64,000 nt of DNA from Xestospongia bergquistia (GCA_963965975.1 OZ014418.1:2988775-3052774); one strand, 5' to 3'; numbered from the stretch's first letter, positions 11,901 to 24,279 are shown. Notes: generated from the letters alone by a model not told the origin. Made by a program: numbers and translations.

Positions 11901-12729
11901 ATTCCAAAAGGACAAAAAACATTTTGTAACCAAAAACATGCTTAACCATGTCGTGTGATTATCTCAAAATCTTCAAATTGCGCATTAGGTACCATTTTCA
12001 TATTTAAGGTCACAATGGATTTACTATGAATTACTTTGTGATAATACCAAGTTGACCTAGCAATAGATTCTCTGTTAAGGTAATGAGTCTCAGTAAACTT
12101 ATCACTGTAAAACATCATTAAAAGTAATAAGACAATTTAATTGATTATTTAATTATTGTCTTTTGATAATCACTTTATTTAACTGAATTAATAAAATACC
12201 GCTCCATTCTAAGCCAAACTCCTTACACAAGACAATAACATCTCTATAATTCCAGAAGGAGTCATAATAGATTGGACTCCACTCTCCCTCTACACAGCAT
12301 TCTACTGAATTGATACCTTAGAGCATTACTGATACACAAAGGCAAGGGTGAAGATGATGGTGATAGTGGTGAAATATTTGTAGTTGAAAAAAGTGAAATT
12401 GTAGAAGTGTTTGTTGAAGCAATTGAATTGCACTAGTAGTTAAAATTCTTGTGGAAGGAGTAAGTGTAGATGATATGGAGCTACTAGTGACAGGATAACA
12501 ATCAATATCAACGAAATCATACAATAGTTCTGACAAATTTGATCACACCAGCATACATAGTTATAACAGATTTGTGATAGTGAAGACACACAACATCTAG
12601 AGTATATTTCTGCTAGTGGACATTTCTTTCTGTATTCTCAATAGAACTGATTTGATTTCATGTAGTTAGATAAAAGAGGTATACACTGACATTGGATCCA
12701 TGTTAAATTAATGAAGTGCACTAAAGAGC

Positions 12730-13287
12730 TTAACCTCGCTGCGGTCTTTCCTCCTCAAGTGACGTATCTTACGTGATGCGAAAGATGCTTATTGATGACT
12801 CAGCATTTCTCTTCAACTTTTCCTTTTGGTGGGTACGTTGCACTCTATGTGACAAAAGGTCCAATACTTTCCAACTTTTTAGTAAAAGTTAGTCATTCCC
12901 CAATGACAGCTATGGTGATAGTATTTTTAGTTCACGCTCACAAGATAACTGGCAAAAGTTAGTAAAACTGTCATAACTTTACAAAGAAGTATTTTGGCCA
13001 AAATTCTCACTTTAAAAAGTTGGAAAATGTCATGAGCTGTATGCAGGAGGTTTTTTATTGAATTCTCGAGTCTTCACTGAAAGCTGTACTTTTTTTCAAA
13101 GGTTTTTCAGACTTTTAAAGCATTTTGTTCGTTTGACGCTCCTTTTGGTTGTATTCTTAAGAAGTACAGAAGTTTTGCTAACATCCATTATAATTTGATG
13201 GCTACCAGTGCCGTATTTGCCCAGTTAAAGCAGTTCAAACCCGTTTGCCCGTAACCATAGCTATGGGCCCACTCACAGCGAGGTTAA
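12730..13287. mobile_element. Non-autonomous inverted-repeat element with TTAA flanks (MITE-like)
   Basis: The left end reads TTAA-CCTCGCTG at 12730-12741 and the right end CAGCGAGG-TTAA at 13276-13287. The inverted termini CCTCGCTG/CAGCGAGG are flanked on both sides by TTAA, the target duplication typical of piggyBac-type insertion. There is no coding capacity in its 550 bases. Sequence from about 13120 to the right end recurs at 59580-59801 with the same terminus and TTAA. Assignment to piggyBac is an inference from TTAA only; the superfamily's usual terminal CCC is absent. Confidence 0.65.
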
Positions 13288-13781
13288 AAATTTAAAACTT
13301 TGTTTCAATTGTTTGACGTTCCTTTTGCTGTTGAAGTTAGCAGCATGTTCCTCAGGTACTAAAAAACCACGCCTTATTAAATATTTGTGATTTCAGTATT
13401 TTTTTGATTGGGTGGAGCTCCAGTTTTACAATGTGTAGGACAGAACGTTCCATCCGTTTTAGTTAGTATTTTATAAATGATTCATATTTTATTAAAAACA
13501 GAATTTTTAGCATAAAATTGTCAGTATAAATAATAATCAAGAAACTAGCACTGCAGTCACTGGCCTCCAGGAAAGTTTGTCTATAATTCTTTACACTAGA
13601 TTGTTTTGCATACAAATCTAAACAAAGTTATTATAAGCATTTACATGAATTTTATTAGTGAGTTAAAAATGGTAGTTTAATGACAAGCTTCACATTCTTA
13701 TGTGCAAAAATAAAATCATAATGGCTTATCATATACAAGGTGACAACATCATTCAATGTGACTTCTTAATATACATCATTA

Positions 13782-14050
13782 CAGCAATAAGAGGAAATGT
13801 ACTAAAAAATGAACAAATGGCCTTATTGCTGGGTGAAAAAGACACGCCCACATCAAAACAACTGATGATATATAGTATTTCTACTAACTTGACACACTTT
13901 AATATCATATTGTTGTTCACATTCAAAGTTTCAATAGCCAGCAATAAGAAGAAATGTACTAAAAAATGAACAAATAGCCTTATTGCTGGGTGGGACAGAC
14001 ACACCTACATCAAAACTTACGATAACTTGACACTGTTTAATATCACTGAG
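13782..14050 (+). repeat. Direct repeat pair, each unit bounded by a small inverted repeat
   Basis: Two units about 157 bases apart each begin CAGCAATAAG and contain the reverse complement CTTATTGCTG 30 bases later (13782-13791/13822-13831 and 13939-13948/13979-13988). The flanks following each unit (ACATCAAAAC, then AACTTGACAC and TTTAATATCA) are also repeated. Nothing coding is recognised. Confidence 0.8.
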
Positions 14051-15073
14051 TAACAATATATGTCCTTTCTGCAAGGAGGTCTGTTATAGTCATGATCACT
14101 GTGTTGTTTATATTAACAATTAGATATATGTTGGAGAAGAGTACACAAAAATACTATTAATTTCAGAAGTTGGACAGAAAGAAGACTACATATAAGAATT
14201 GTGGTGAAAGAAAATATCTTGCTACTCAGATGAAACATCCCATCATTTGTGGACAAAAATGCCATAATAAAGCCTACAGATACATACCTTCCAAAAAACA
14301 TCTAATGACTGTTAGCACATTTGTTGTGCTAACAGTTGCTTCATTACCTGATGTACAGATAATAGGCATTTCTCGAAACACACATTCAAGTAAAAAATCA
14401 AACAAGCCATTGCTGCTACAAGAGTAAGATACAAGCAATGTAATCCATCCGATATTATATCTGATAGGTCAATTACAATTGAAAATGCTACCAGACATGA
14501 TTACACCTCAAGAACTTGCAGATTAGCTGTTAGTACTGATTACAATGAAAGTTTCCTTTTAATCCTGTTACTGTGTAGGTTCATGATGGACATCCAACAT
14601 CTGTAGATACAGGTCACTGTAAGTTATTATACAGCTATAAGATACCTACATTAAAACAAACACAATAGACACTACATTAGTGAAAACACCAGGTGGAGAA
14701 TGGATTGAATATGATAACAATAACGTAATTACTAACTACAATTACAACAGAAATATAGATTACATTTCAGTGAGTAAAGATAATGAAAATAATGCATCAT
14801 TATGATTGCCTCTTAGAGAAATGCTATATGCAAGTCCAATGAGTCTGAGGTTAGCATGTAATTATTGCATATCACATAATACATATTGTAATTCATTTTG
14901 CTAACTAAATTCATATAGACTGTATTAAAAGTGATTGATTGTCCACCAATTTTAACATGGAGAGAGTCAGTCAGTTTTAAAAATGTGCATACTTTACTGT
15001 TATAATATTTCTATCAGAGTCCACTTGTTGTTAATGAAGACAAGGAAATAGTAAGTGCATTGCTAGTAAAGAA

Positions 15074-15116
<43 letters not shown>

Positions 15117-16477
15117 AATAAAGGACTGGAAAGAGATTAAGGCACCATACAACATCTTACAGCCAGGAGTGTGGCTATCTGCAGAAGTAAACAGTATTAT
15201 ATACGTATATATATATATATAATCAGTATATTTATATAATAGTATATACTTGTGTAGGGGATATAAATGCAAGTTATTAGTACACAAGATAATGTAGGAT
15301 ACACATTATAAATAATAGTAAACAGTGAGATGAAAAATTAATGTTAGATATTAATATATCAACAGACCAATATGTCAGCTAGCATTATATAAAGGATACA
15401 AGTGGTTAATAATATATTAGGGTACTAAATGATTCAAGGAGTTAATAATATGTCAGAATTATACAGCAGATACAATGAGGTAATACATTAGGATTATACA
15501 GCAAACAAAATGCAGTTAATATATTAAAATTATAAGAAAGACAAGAAAGGGTTAATACATGTACATCAAGCAGAAAAGGGAGAGAATACACATATGTTAA
15601 CACTTGTAATAAAGCCTATCATTCTTCAAATCCACAAGACTGGTCATGACAAGCTGATCAGTGTTGAACTATTAATTGAATTTGCAAGTTATGAACAGCT
15701 ATTGATGTCCAGTGTTAGATGTAGATACATCTACTATAAAAGATTCAAAAAACAGTCAGTAATATAATATAGTATAACAAGTATTATCACATCATTATTT
15801 CAAGCAGTTAAAGAACACCAATTCAAAAAAATGAAATCAATAAGTACAGATTCATACAAATTTGAATTTCAAATGATGACAGATGAATATTAAGTAAAAA
15901 CTTCATGTCAAATAAATACCCTCAGATGTTCGTTTAGCATCAGATGAAATGTAGATGCCTAGCAAAACTCCAAAACACAAGATAAACTTTGATGAAATTA
16001 AATATGAATGACAAATAAAACAAAGATACCAGGTAGATGTGCCTTTGTGCCAAGTAGCAATAATAACTGAGATGCCTGATAGTAGAGAGTTTTTTATACC
16101 AAATAGATAAAAGGCAAAAAGAACAACAAATATTAGAAGCCAGATTGAAATACTGATACAAGAAAAAGGAACTTACATATGATATAAATAAACAGTGGTA
16201 ACAGGATACACCAGTTGGCCTATCAAGGATAGCAATAATTATTGCATCATCCTAAATAATTGCAGTGGTTGCAAAATTATGTGTATTCATCAATTAGTCT
16301 TTTAAATGTTATCAGTAATATAATTTTTACATTCTCCATTTGCTTTATTATATTTGGTATAATGCAATGCCATCCCTACTATTTTGTTTGTATTGGACGG
16401 CTATCTATGATAACATTTATTTTCTGAATGTTTTATCTACTTGTAATAGTTGCCACGCCCATTTTTGATCTGTTTTT
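14051..16477. other. No recognisable gene; AT microsatellites
   Basis: AT-rich DNA without a protein I can identify. Open stretches around 14170-14427 and 15940-16161 have no family resemblance. An (AT)n run lies at 15078-15114 and a shorter TA run at 15203-15222. Confidence 0.5.
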
Positions 16478-17401
16478 ATGGCTCTTGTCGTTATCATTAT
16501 GACTTTGTCTAATGCTTTGGGTTAGTGTTTCTATTTAGAACTAATTTTATTTCTACATCTACTCTACAGCAAGTGCGATCAAAATAATCACGTCACCAAT
16601 GGATCAGCATTTGTTAGAAGGTTCTTGTGCGTTTTTCCCATGTACTTCTGATGGAAAAAATATACCATTGTGGCGAATCAATGGAGATCTATATGGCAGT
16701 CAGTTTCTACCTAATGGGTTCTCATTTAATGCAACTGGATTGATCATTGATCATGTCCTTCTATCACAAAACAGAACAACAATTCAATGTATCTTTTCAG
16801 CAGACATAATGAGTGATGTTGTAGTGTTGACTGTTTATAGTAAGTAGTGAAGAGATGAAGTCTAGTATATTTCATTTCTTGTTTGAACATTTTAGGCAAA
16901 CATGGACTATCTACTTCCAATGTGTTGTCTCCAATGTCTACTTTGAAAATAACTCATGAACCAGCTACGTACATTGCAACATTGAGCAGCAATGTTATCA
17001 TAGATCAAACTGGATTGCCTTCAAAGTTTTATCCTGCAGCTGATTCTGATAATAACAGATGGACTATCATAGGTATATGTTGATGTTTTCTTGCACATAT
17101 ATATCTTCCACACAGAGACATTTATTGCCTTTTCCATCTTTTTGGTAATAATTTTGATTGGCATGACATTAGCTGTCTGGGCCCATAGCCATTCTGTAGT
17201 GGCACTAATAAAAAGTGAGATGTCCATACTTATAATGCGTTTGCTTTGTTATATGCATGATATTCATCTGCAGCCTTATGTCCTCATAATCTCCTCAGTC
17301 CTCTTTTGCTGATAAACGAAATATTTTTGCCTCACCGGCAATCTCAGGCTCTCCTTCAAGGAAGGAATCAAGATGAAATAACAATATATACCTCATTGTG
17401 A
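16478..17401 (+). CDS. Single-Ig-domain type I membrane receptor, complete 5-exon model
   Basis: Exons 16478-16520, 16570-16839, 16896-17072, 17116-17214 and 17274-17401 join in continuous phase 1 with GT-AG introns of 43-59 bases, giving 238 residues and ending at TGA 17399-17401. The first exon is a hydrophobic signal peptide ('MALVVIIMTLSNAL'). Residues about 15-104 form an Ig-like domain with cysteines in 'GSCAFFPC' and 'TTIQC' and a 'PLWRINGD' strand (tryptophan present). A Ser/Thr-rich stalk of about 60 residues follows, then one membrane segment ('FIAFSIFLVIILIGMTLAVW') and a 42-residue cytoplasmic tail ending 'DEITIYTSL', which carries a YxxL motif. Each domain sits on its own phase-1 exon, as in classic Ig receptors. 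Ligand and partners are unknown. The exon 4-5 junction is the least certain: an unspliced form would end instead at TGA 17310-17312. Confidence 0.75.
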
Positions 17402-18440
17402 AACACAAACACGATTTTTTTCTACTTCTCTTATTCATGTATATGTTTATGTTAGTGTATGCATATTTAATTTATTGCTGCTCTTTGCTGAAGCATGCAC
17501 ATGGAAGGTTTAGCAAAGGTCACAGTAGAACAGCAAACACTTACGAAAAAAGGGAACCATGCATATACACCAGCCACCAATGATCTTGCCTTGTAATGCA
17601 TACTGTCTGCTACATGTGAAGATTAACATTAATTTACACTAGCAATATTAGTTTGTAACTAATTTCTGTTGTGCATTTAGTTATGATAATATATATTTAA
17701 AAAGAGCAGAGGTAAGAGATAGATATACTTTGATATGAAGACAGAATTGCTATTTCCTTCACAAAATTTATTCATAAACTTTGTCTACATGAAATTTCTC
17801 ATAACATTCCTATTCCTTTAATTTTCCAAATATAACTATGGAGCATAAACAGAATAGTAACAATTTTCATAGTAAAGCAAGTATTATTTATTGCCATGAT
17901 TTTCTCTCTCCCTATGCTTTAACTGTCTTGCTGTGTTAACATGATCTGCATCTTCAATGTGAATAAAATGCATCAATCCTTGAAAAAGGTTACTTTTTAT
18001 AGCAATACGTTAAAAGCAATAACTGCTCTTACATGTAAATACATCTCTCTTCCTTTAATTAATTGAATTGATTAGTAGCATGCTAGATAATTTGAACATC
18101 AATGTTGAAAAACCTCACATGATCCTCAACTTGATGAAAAGTAACAGGTAGAGACTAATAATAAAAAAGTATTAGCACCTGTTCCTGTAGAAGAATTATG
18201 TGTTATAATATTTATCTCATGTTCTCACTAGTACTAAAAACATAAATTGTTATTTGCAATGATCTAACTTCTAAAGTACTGATACATAACAGCTAAGTCA
18301 TATAGGTTAATCAATAATATACAGATATTCATAGAAAAATATATTCATGTGTTATGTCCGGTTTGGGGTAGAAGTTAGCTAATCTCACAATTTAATGATC
18401 ATAGTACATGTAATGAATTTAATTTATCGTCAGAGCGTTG
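17402..18440. other. Intergenic, nothing recognised
   Basis: AT-rich sequence with no protein family, RNA or repeat I can support. Confidence 0.5.
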
Positions 18441-18489
18441 TCAACACATGGATGTCTCTGAAATATGTGTATTCTGTACTATTAATCTT

Positions 18490-18780
18490 TATTTTCTTCT
18501 ACACAGCTCTAATGGGATAACTTCTGAGATGTATGGGCTTCCAAAAATTCATAAACCTGATGTAATTGTATCATTTTACTCCTTACCTACTTACCAACTA
18601 TCAAAATATTTATGCCATCTACTTTTGCCATTGGTTGGTATTACTCCCAAGAAGTTCTAGTGATTTGTCCATCTTTGTCAACACACAGCGTTTAAGAATA
18701 GTGATTCTAGTTGTTTTTTGGTCAACATCAGTTTTGGCTGTTTTGGTGTCAACTGTTTCTAGCATCTCCTACTAAAATTT
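18490..18780 (+). pseudogene. Penelope-like element RT fragment, forward half
   Basis: Forward frames read 'MYGLPKIHKPD' and, with frame changes, 'SLPTYQLSKYLCHLLLPLVG' and a 'NSSDFVHL'-like block. GLPKIHKP followed by PTYQLSKYL is the characteristic opening of Penelope-like reverse transcriptases. Several indels make it dead. It stops at about 18780, where the next RT blocks appear inverted. Confidence 0.7.
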
Positions 18781-18829
18781 ATCGGATATCCATTCTTCAG
18801 TAGAGCCTGGAAGATAAGGGATTCTTACT

Positions 18830-19430
18830 CTACTCAATGTACACGAGAGGACAAATGTGTTGAGGCCCTAGTGAATAGAGAGTGACCAACAAGTTGTTTG
18901 TGAGAAGAAGGGTGGTGAGATAAAACTGAAGATACTGGTCAGTGTGGATTTGTTTGCAATTGACTGAGGTGGATAGAGAGAGACCCATCACTATCTCTTG
19001 TGATGAGGATGTCAAAAAAGGGCAGAAAACCATTGCTATCCATTTCCACCATAATTGGATCAATGGTTCAATGGAGTTCAGATTTTGATGGAAACTCTCA
19101 ACCATCGAAGGTAGTAAGCCATCTACATACTTTTTCAATAAGATAGGAGGGGGTGAAAAGAAGATCAAGGTCCTTTGTTCTATTATTTCCACCACCATAT
19201 CTGCAACTGTCACAGAGACTGGGGAGCTCATAACAATTCCAAAGATTAGTTAGTAATATTGCCCTCTAAATGAAAATAAGTAGCTTTTAGACAGAACTGA
19301 AGGAGCTGTTTGATGTTATCAACAGATAGAGCAGTTCTGTCCTCTAGGGTGTTATCTTCTTGTAAAACTTCAGACCTATCGTTAGTTTTGTGAAGAGAGA
19401 AACTGTAATGGTTAACAACAATAATTGTAT
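18830..19430 (-). pseudogene. Penelope-like element RT fragment, reverse half
   Basis: The reverse strand carries the later RT blocks in order: a 'QLLQFCLKATYFHLEG' block (about 19300), 'SSPVSVTVADMVVE' (about 19200), 'KKYVDG' in place of the catalytic YVDD, 'HQNLNSIEPLIQ', 'FCPFLTSSSQEIV' and 'HTDQYLQF'. The 133 codons from 19231 to 18830 are open, but the second catalytic aspartate is replaced. Together with the forward half it represents one element family in opposed orientation. Confidence 0.7.
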
Positions 19431-19559
19431 GTTATATTATCATTATAGGGAATTTACCTGAGTGGAATATCATGGCCAGTAAAGGGTACTATTTCAATTT
19501 CTTCTGTTAACAACTTAGGTAGCCAGGAACTGGTAGCTTCAAAATGGGTGGTATGATTC

Positions 19560-20350
19560 ACTTACCCCGGTTAATGTTAGAGTAAGTACATGACCTTTGC
19601 TATAATCAGTGTATCTTGTGTATAACTAGATATGGACCTATGGTTCGTCATTGGACTATGAGATATGAGGGTAAACATTCATACTTTAAACATCTGGCAA
19701 CAGTCATGGGTACCTTCACCAATGTCTGTTATTCTCTTGCACTTCGTCACCAACTTTATCAGTGCTATTTGAATCTTAACAAAAATGAACTTCCAGCTGA
19801 AAAATTAGAAGCTGGCCCAGGCTACAAAAATTATAAATAATTATAATAAATAATTATTAAACATTGTTTTATCTTTATCTTAGGCATATCTGTTACACTG
19901 CCAGACAATAATTTTGTTAACAGTGACAATGATATTGATTGAAGTCAAGCGTATGCCAAGTATGTTACTTGTCATTGTATAATCTTGTTTTATGCACACA
20001 TTAGAGTCAACTGGGTAGTTGATGGAGGAATAGAATTTGAAAGTGGAGCATGTGTAGTTCTTAAAGTTGATACAGAAGGAAAAATAACATTTGTTCAAAT
20101 AATTAGTGTATATCTTGTTCATTATGTAGTATTACTGGATGTGAAGGTCCTTTAAAGTGCTTGACTTTGATCATCATTTTCATGCTTTTTGTATTACTTG
20201 ATACCCCAGTCAGAACCTCTTTATATGGGCTTCCAAGTTACATGATTCAAATGTATATCCACTCTATTTACAACCATTGACTCGTATTAGTTACAGTGTG
20301 ACTACCAATAAGTGTATTGTTCTTAAGTATTCAACACCTTATTAAAAATT
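19560..20350 (+). pseudogene. C-terminal half of the PDIMHDLLEG-type family
   Basis: An open stretch from 19616 to 19840 reads 'YGPMVRHWTMRYEGKHSYF' then 'GTFTNVCYSLALRHQLYQCY', the conserved C-terminal block of the same uncharacterised family whose N-terminal part lies at 7.9-9.7 kb. Further exon-like pieces follow ('ISVTLPDNNFVN', 'SGACVVLKVDTEGKI', 'PLTRISYSVTTNKCIV') with introns and stops between them. Probably an independent decayed insertion, in the opposite orientation to the other piece. Function unknown. Confidence 0.5.
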
Positions 20351-20429
20351 TTAAGTTTCATTCATGTGAACTGAAGTCAGTGTCATGGCAATCAATGACA
20401 ACACCAACCGTGACACTAAATTGTGTCCT

Positions 20430-20935
20430 GATGACACCTCCTTTTTAACATTGTTGATGGACACCAGGACAAACATGTGGAACATAAAGTATATGACATT
20501 GTTCCATCCAGTATTGTAGAATTATCTGCCACACCAGGGAAATGTCTAGATATCAGGCAGTTCCAAAACAAACTGAGTGATCAAGAAGGGTTAAATCAAT
20601 GGATGAAAAAAAGATTATTTATGTCTCCAGACTTTTCTGGGACAGACTGCATTAAAGATTACTACTTGGAGAAAATGAGGCAGTTGTTAACTAAATGCAA
20701 GAACGTTGGAGCTAAAGTAAAATAGATATGAATGCCTTCAGTTACTAATTACTAACTAGTGTTTTAAAGGTGGAATCATCACCTTCTTAGTATATCTTTG
20801 GTCTATGTATGGATTGTTTTAAGGAAATCACTTACAATTGTTAGTGATTGCAGTTATTCTGGAAAATTGTTCTGCGAATGTATTGAGATGTTTGTTAGCC
20901 TTGGCATATCATCCCGTGGTCATCCAAATTAAGGC
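20430..20935 (+). pseudogene. Decayed caspase-like domain (paralogue of the 48 kb domain)
   Basis: The 20477-20725 stretch reads 'SDQEGLNQWMKK' and 'IKDYYLEKMRQLLTKC', matching the penultimate exon of the large gene at 48108-48479 ('SDQEGSNQWMTK', 'SKDYYLEEIRSFFTKC'). After a frame change, 20770-20935 matches its last exon, keeping 'SDCSYSGK' and 'GISSRGH'. The segment that should hold the GHG histidine is missing and stops intervene. No upstream CARD-like exons were found next to it. Confidence 0.75.
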
Positions 20936-22179
20936 AACTTAAAATTTACTGCTTTTTTGAAGAAAATCAAGAGGCCAATTATTGATATATGCAACAGAGG
21001 GAGGTGAGTTTTACAAGGAAAAATATGTTGCTTTTTCATCTCAAATAAAATATTTAGCTGTAGTCAAAAGCCTTATGGAGTTAACTTCATAATAACTCAT
21101 TGCCACCACAAAAGTGACATGCCATTTGATATCGCTTGAAGAAGGGACTGAGGATCTAAAGACAGCTTTTGATGTAAGTCTCCACTTAAATGTATAACTA
21201 TAAGTATGAATATCAAGATAACACGTTTAAACTGCTTGCCATTGTAGATTAGATTATTTAAGGATCACACTGTGCTCTCTGGAAATGTCAAGATATTTTA
21301 TTCTATGATGAAACTGGAAAGGTTTAATGAAGAATAGTGGCATCCTAATTAATAAATTGATGGGAAATGGACATATCACAGACATATAAGGTGTGCCGGG
21401 TACATTTAACATACTTTCCTAAAGTTGTAAATAATAATGCAGAACACACATGCTTAAGAGATATTCATATGGTGATAATATGCTGAATAAATAAATTCAT
21501 TGCATATAGTATGGATGTCAAATTAACAGCAAAGGATATAACAAGATGTGAATACCAGACAACATCTCACCCCAAACTGTGCAATAACATAATTGTGAAT
21601 ATATTTGTCTATGACAAATATGGATATTAAAGTCATTTCTAGCACTCTTGTTTTGTTTTTATGAGCAACAAGTATTTTCACACATTAATTTAACATTGTC
21701 ATTACTAATTAATGATCATGCTCATATATATTTGGAGATAAAGTAAAAAAAGTGAGAAATCTTGTGCTAATTTCATCTGTCAACTGTCAGACATATGCTT
21801 CTCTAATTACCAATTACGCATTAAATGCACGCATACTGTGTTATTTCAACAGAAACTGACACAGTTGATAAGAGCAGCTGTGAATATTTAAGTATAATGT
21901 ATAGAAAATTGGGTGTTCTAATTACTAGATTGTTTCAGTAGTTTGAGGTATCGCTATATATCTCCACTTTTTCATTTAAATTGATTTTTATCATACTTGT
22001 ATAATATACACACAACACTAATCCAAGTAAGTTAGCAATAGCAATAAGAATCCAAAAAACAAAAACAAGGATATAACTAAGTACAATAAACAAAGATAAG
22101 AAATTTTTAAAGCATAAGAAAATAACTAATAAAATCAGGACTACTTTAAATAACATTAATTACTTATTTATAATTATCA

Positions 22180-23647
22180 TTATTGAAAGACTACTTTTTG
22201 TTCATCATAATTGTTTGACCAGTGTGCTGCTCCCTTCTTTGATTAATTAAAGAAAGGTAACATAAAGATTACTAAGTCATACCTTAGGCTCATTTGACAC
22301 ATGGCTTTTACAAATCTTATAGTAATGGAAAAAACACATCAACATGTGATAATTACAACCATAACGTAATGTTAAAACTTACATGATATATAATTATGGC
22401 GATACAAATTATAATACATGGAACAAGTATAACAAGTATTACAATTATAGCTGCAATTACAATTCCTGCGATTTCTGCAGCAGTCAGAGTATTCTCTTTA
22501 TTTGACAATTGGCAAATTATAAAGAATGTAAGAACAATTACTTATAATTAAATATACACACTTGGCCAATCAGTTGAACTGGGATAAGCTATGGAAGAAG
22601 AAGACAATGAAAATGAAGGTGATGAGATCACAGTTTGCATAGGTGTAGTTGAAGAAATTATATGTAGTTTAGTGGTGCTGAATCCACTAGTATTTGTCTC
22701 CATATAATTAAATGTGCTAGTAGATTCTGTGATATAATATATATGAGTAATGAAACGACTTTGAATTCATAAATACCAATGTTATTAAAGTTTTCTAAGG
22801 TATTACTGCAGTTACTAGGAACAGAGTCCCAGGGGTATATGACTACATAAATATACATGTGTCATATTTAATAAGAAATTGCACATACCTTCTTCCTCTT
22901 CATAGAGAACAAACAAATTCTTTATACCAAAATAATATAAACGACCAATATCAAAATCTTCTCCACATCTTTCCTGTATTATAAGCCAGTCAACAGAAGA
23001 GCTTTTTAATGTATTATAAAAATGAGTATTATTTACAAAGCGCACATCACCATTGCCTGCAGATTCTAAAAAGTACGTTAGATTGTCTGGCAGATTATAA
23101 TTTATAAATTGAAGAGTATTATTTGAGGTTGTTGTAATGAATTCCTTGATAGATGTAGGGCATGTCAACTTTTGTAAGAGTTTATCTCCATAAGTAATAT
23201 GATTTATCTCTGTCGAGGCTGTAACTGAATAATAATACACAAAGAAGGTGATATAAATGTAGGTATGTGGCTACGAACTCACTAGGGTTTGAGTAGTTGA
23301 TGGCAACCAAATTCTGAGGTTTTCGTTCACCTCTTCTATAAGCACATTCCCAATCCTGGCATATCTGTAACTCGTATACAGCAATTGAATCAAATTGACT
23401 TGTATTTTGACCATACAATAGCAAATTAATGCAATTTGCAGAAATATTAACGTACATTGGTTTCTTTACTCCTTCATAATCCGAAATTTTCAAACGATAA
23501 TTGTCTAGATATGGAAGTTTAGATTGATTTATATCCCACTGCAAATATAGTGACTTGTCAAAACGTAATAAAGTAATAGGAGGTCCCTTTAGTTCATTTG
23601 AATAGAGTAAAAGATCCTCACCTGGATGTGAAAAACACGTCATCACT

Positions 23648-23688
<41 letters not shown>

Positions 23689-24058
23689 TATATATGCTGA
23701 TTATATCCTTACCATATACATTCAATATTGCTATGTTGCTTCTCGGAAAGAAGTTGTTTTCTATTAAAGCAGCTACTTGACATTGATATTTGGTACCATT
23801 GAAGCTGGTCTCAGTAGTAACAACAAGTCCAGTTCCATTTATAGCATGACCAGGCAGTGATCCAGTGTAATAAGTATCATTGACAAGCCAAATAGGAATC
23901 AGTTGAGGATTATATATATATACACATTGGAATACTACTTCCGTCCCTGCACTCACATTTCTATCCTCAGGTTTTGGGTCGAAAATCTGTTGTGGTCTAC
24001 CGAGGTGCCAAAAAAAGCAAAAAGCAATCAAACGAAGAAGGATAGCAATATGCAACAT
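22180..24058 (-). CDS. Ig/FN3-like type I membrane receptor, complete 7-exon model
   Basis: Reverse-strand exons 24058-23713, 23621-23283, 23224-22889, 22726-22562, 22495-22383, 22315-22283 and 22236-22180 join in frame with GT-AG introns (phases 1,1,1,1,0,0), encoding 462 residues. The start ATG at 24058 begins a signal peptide ('MLHIAILLRLIAFCFF'). Residues about 30-115 form an Ig-like domain (cysteines in 'FQCVY' and 'KYQCQV', tryptophan in 'PIWLVND'). Residues 116-228 look FN3-like ('GPPITLLRF', 'LYLQWDINQS', 'YRLKISDY'). Residues 229-340 form a second extracellular module of unknown type, with many NxT/S sites. A Ser/Thr-rich stalk (341-395) precedes the membrane helix ('IAGIVIAAIIVILVILVPCI'). 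The 30-residue tail contains one tyrosine ('NNYDEQKVV'). Ligand unknown; the architecture suggests a cell-surface recognition or adhesion receptor. The splice model is by eye but phase-consistent throughout. Confidence 0.8.
23650..23684. repeat. (AT)n microsatellite in intron 1 of the Ig/FN3-like receptor
   Basis: About 17 AT repeats between exons 1 and 2. It creates spurious open frames rich in Y and I on both strands. Confidence 0.9.
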
Positions 24059-24279
24059 ATCGCTAGAATGCCACGCCCGTAGTTTGGTCAACGCCCAATT
24101 ACATGAGGAACATCATACTGCTCACTCATTGCGATAATCATGTTAACCCTTTACATACGAGAAACGGTTAAAACGACATTTGACTAAATGCACGTCATAT
24201 GGAAAAGTTTTTGTATATAGAAAAAGATTACCTTATCTTTCGATAGAAGTCTTATAGGTAGCAAACTCAAATTTTATCC

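Noticed and set aside
15075-15287. Open frame rich in I and Y on the reverse strand
   Set aside because: Produced by AT microsatellites at 15078-15114 and 15203-15222; no family resemblance.
21935-22156. Hydrophobic reverse-strand open frame as the final exon of the Ig/FN3-like receptor
   Set aside because: Phase does not match the membrane exon, whereas two small exons at 22315-22283 and 22236-22180 join in phase and end at a stop. The frame lies beyond that stop.
23598-23780. Forward open frame with a Y-I repeat
   Set aside because: Antisense to the receptor exons and created by the (AT)n run in its first intron.
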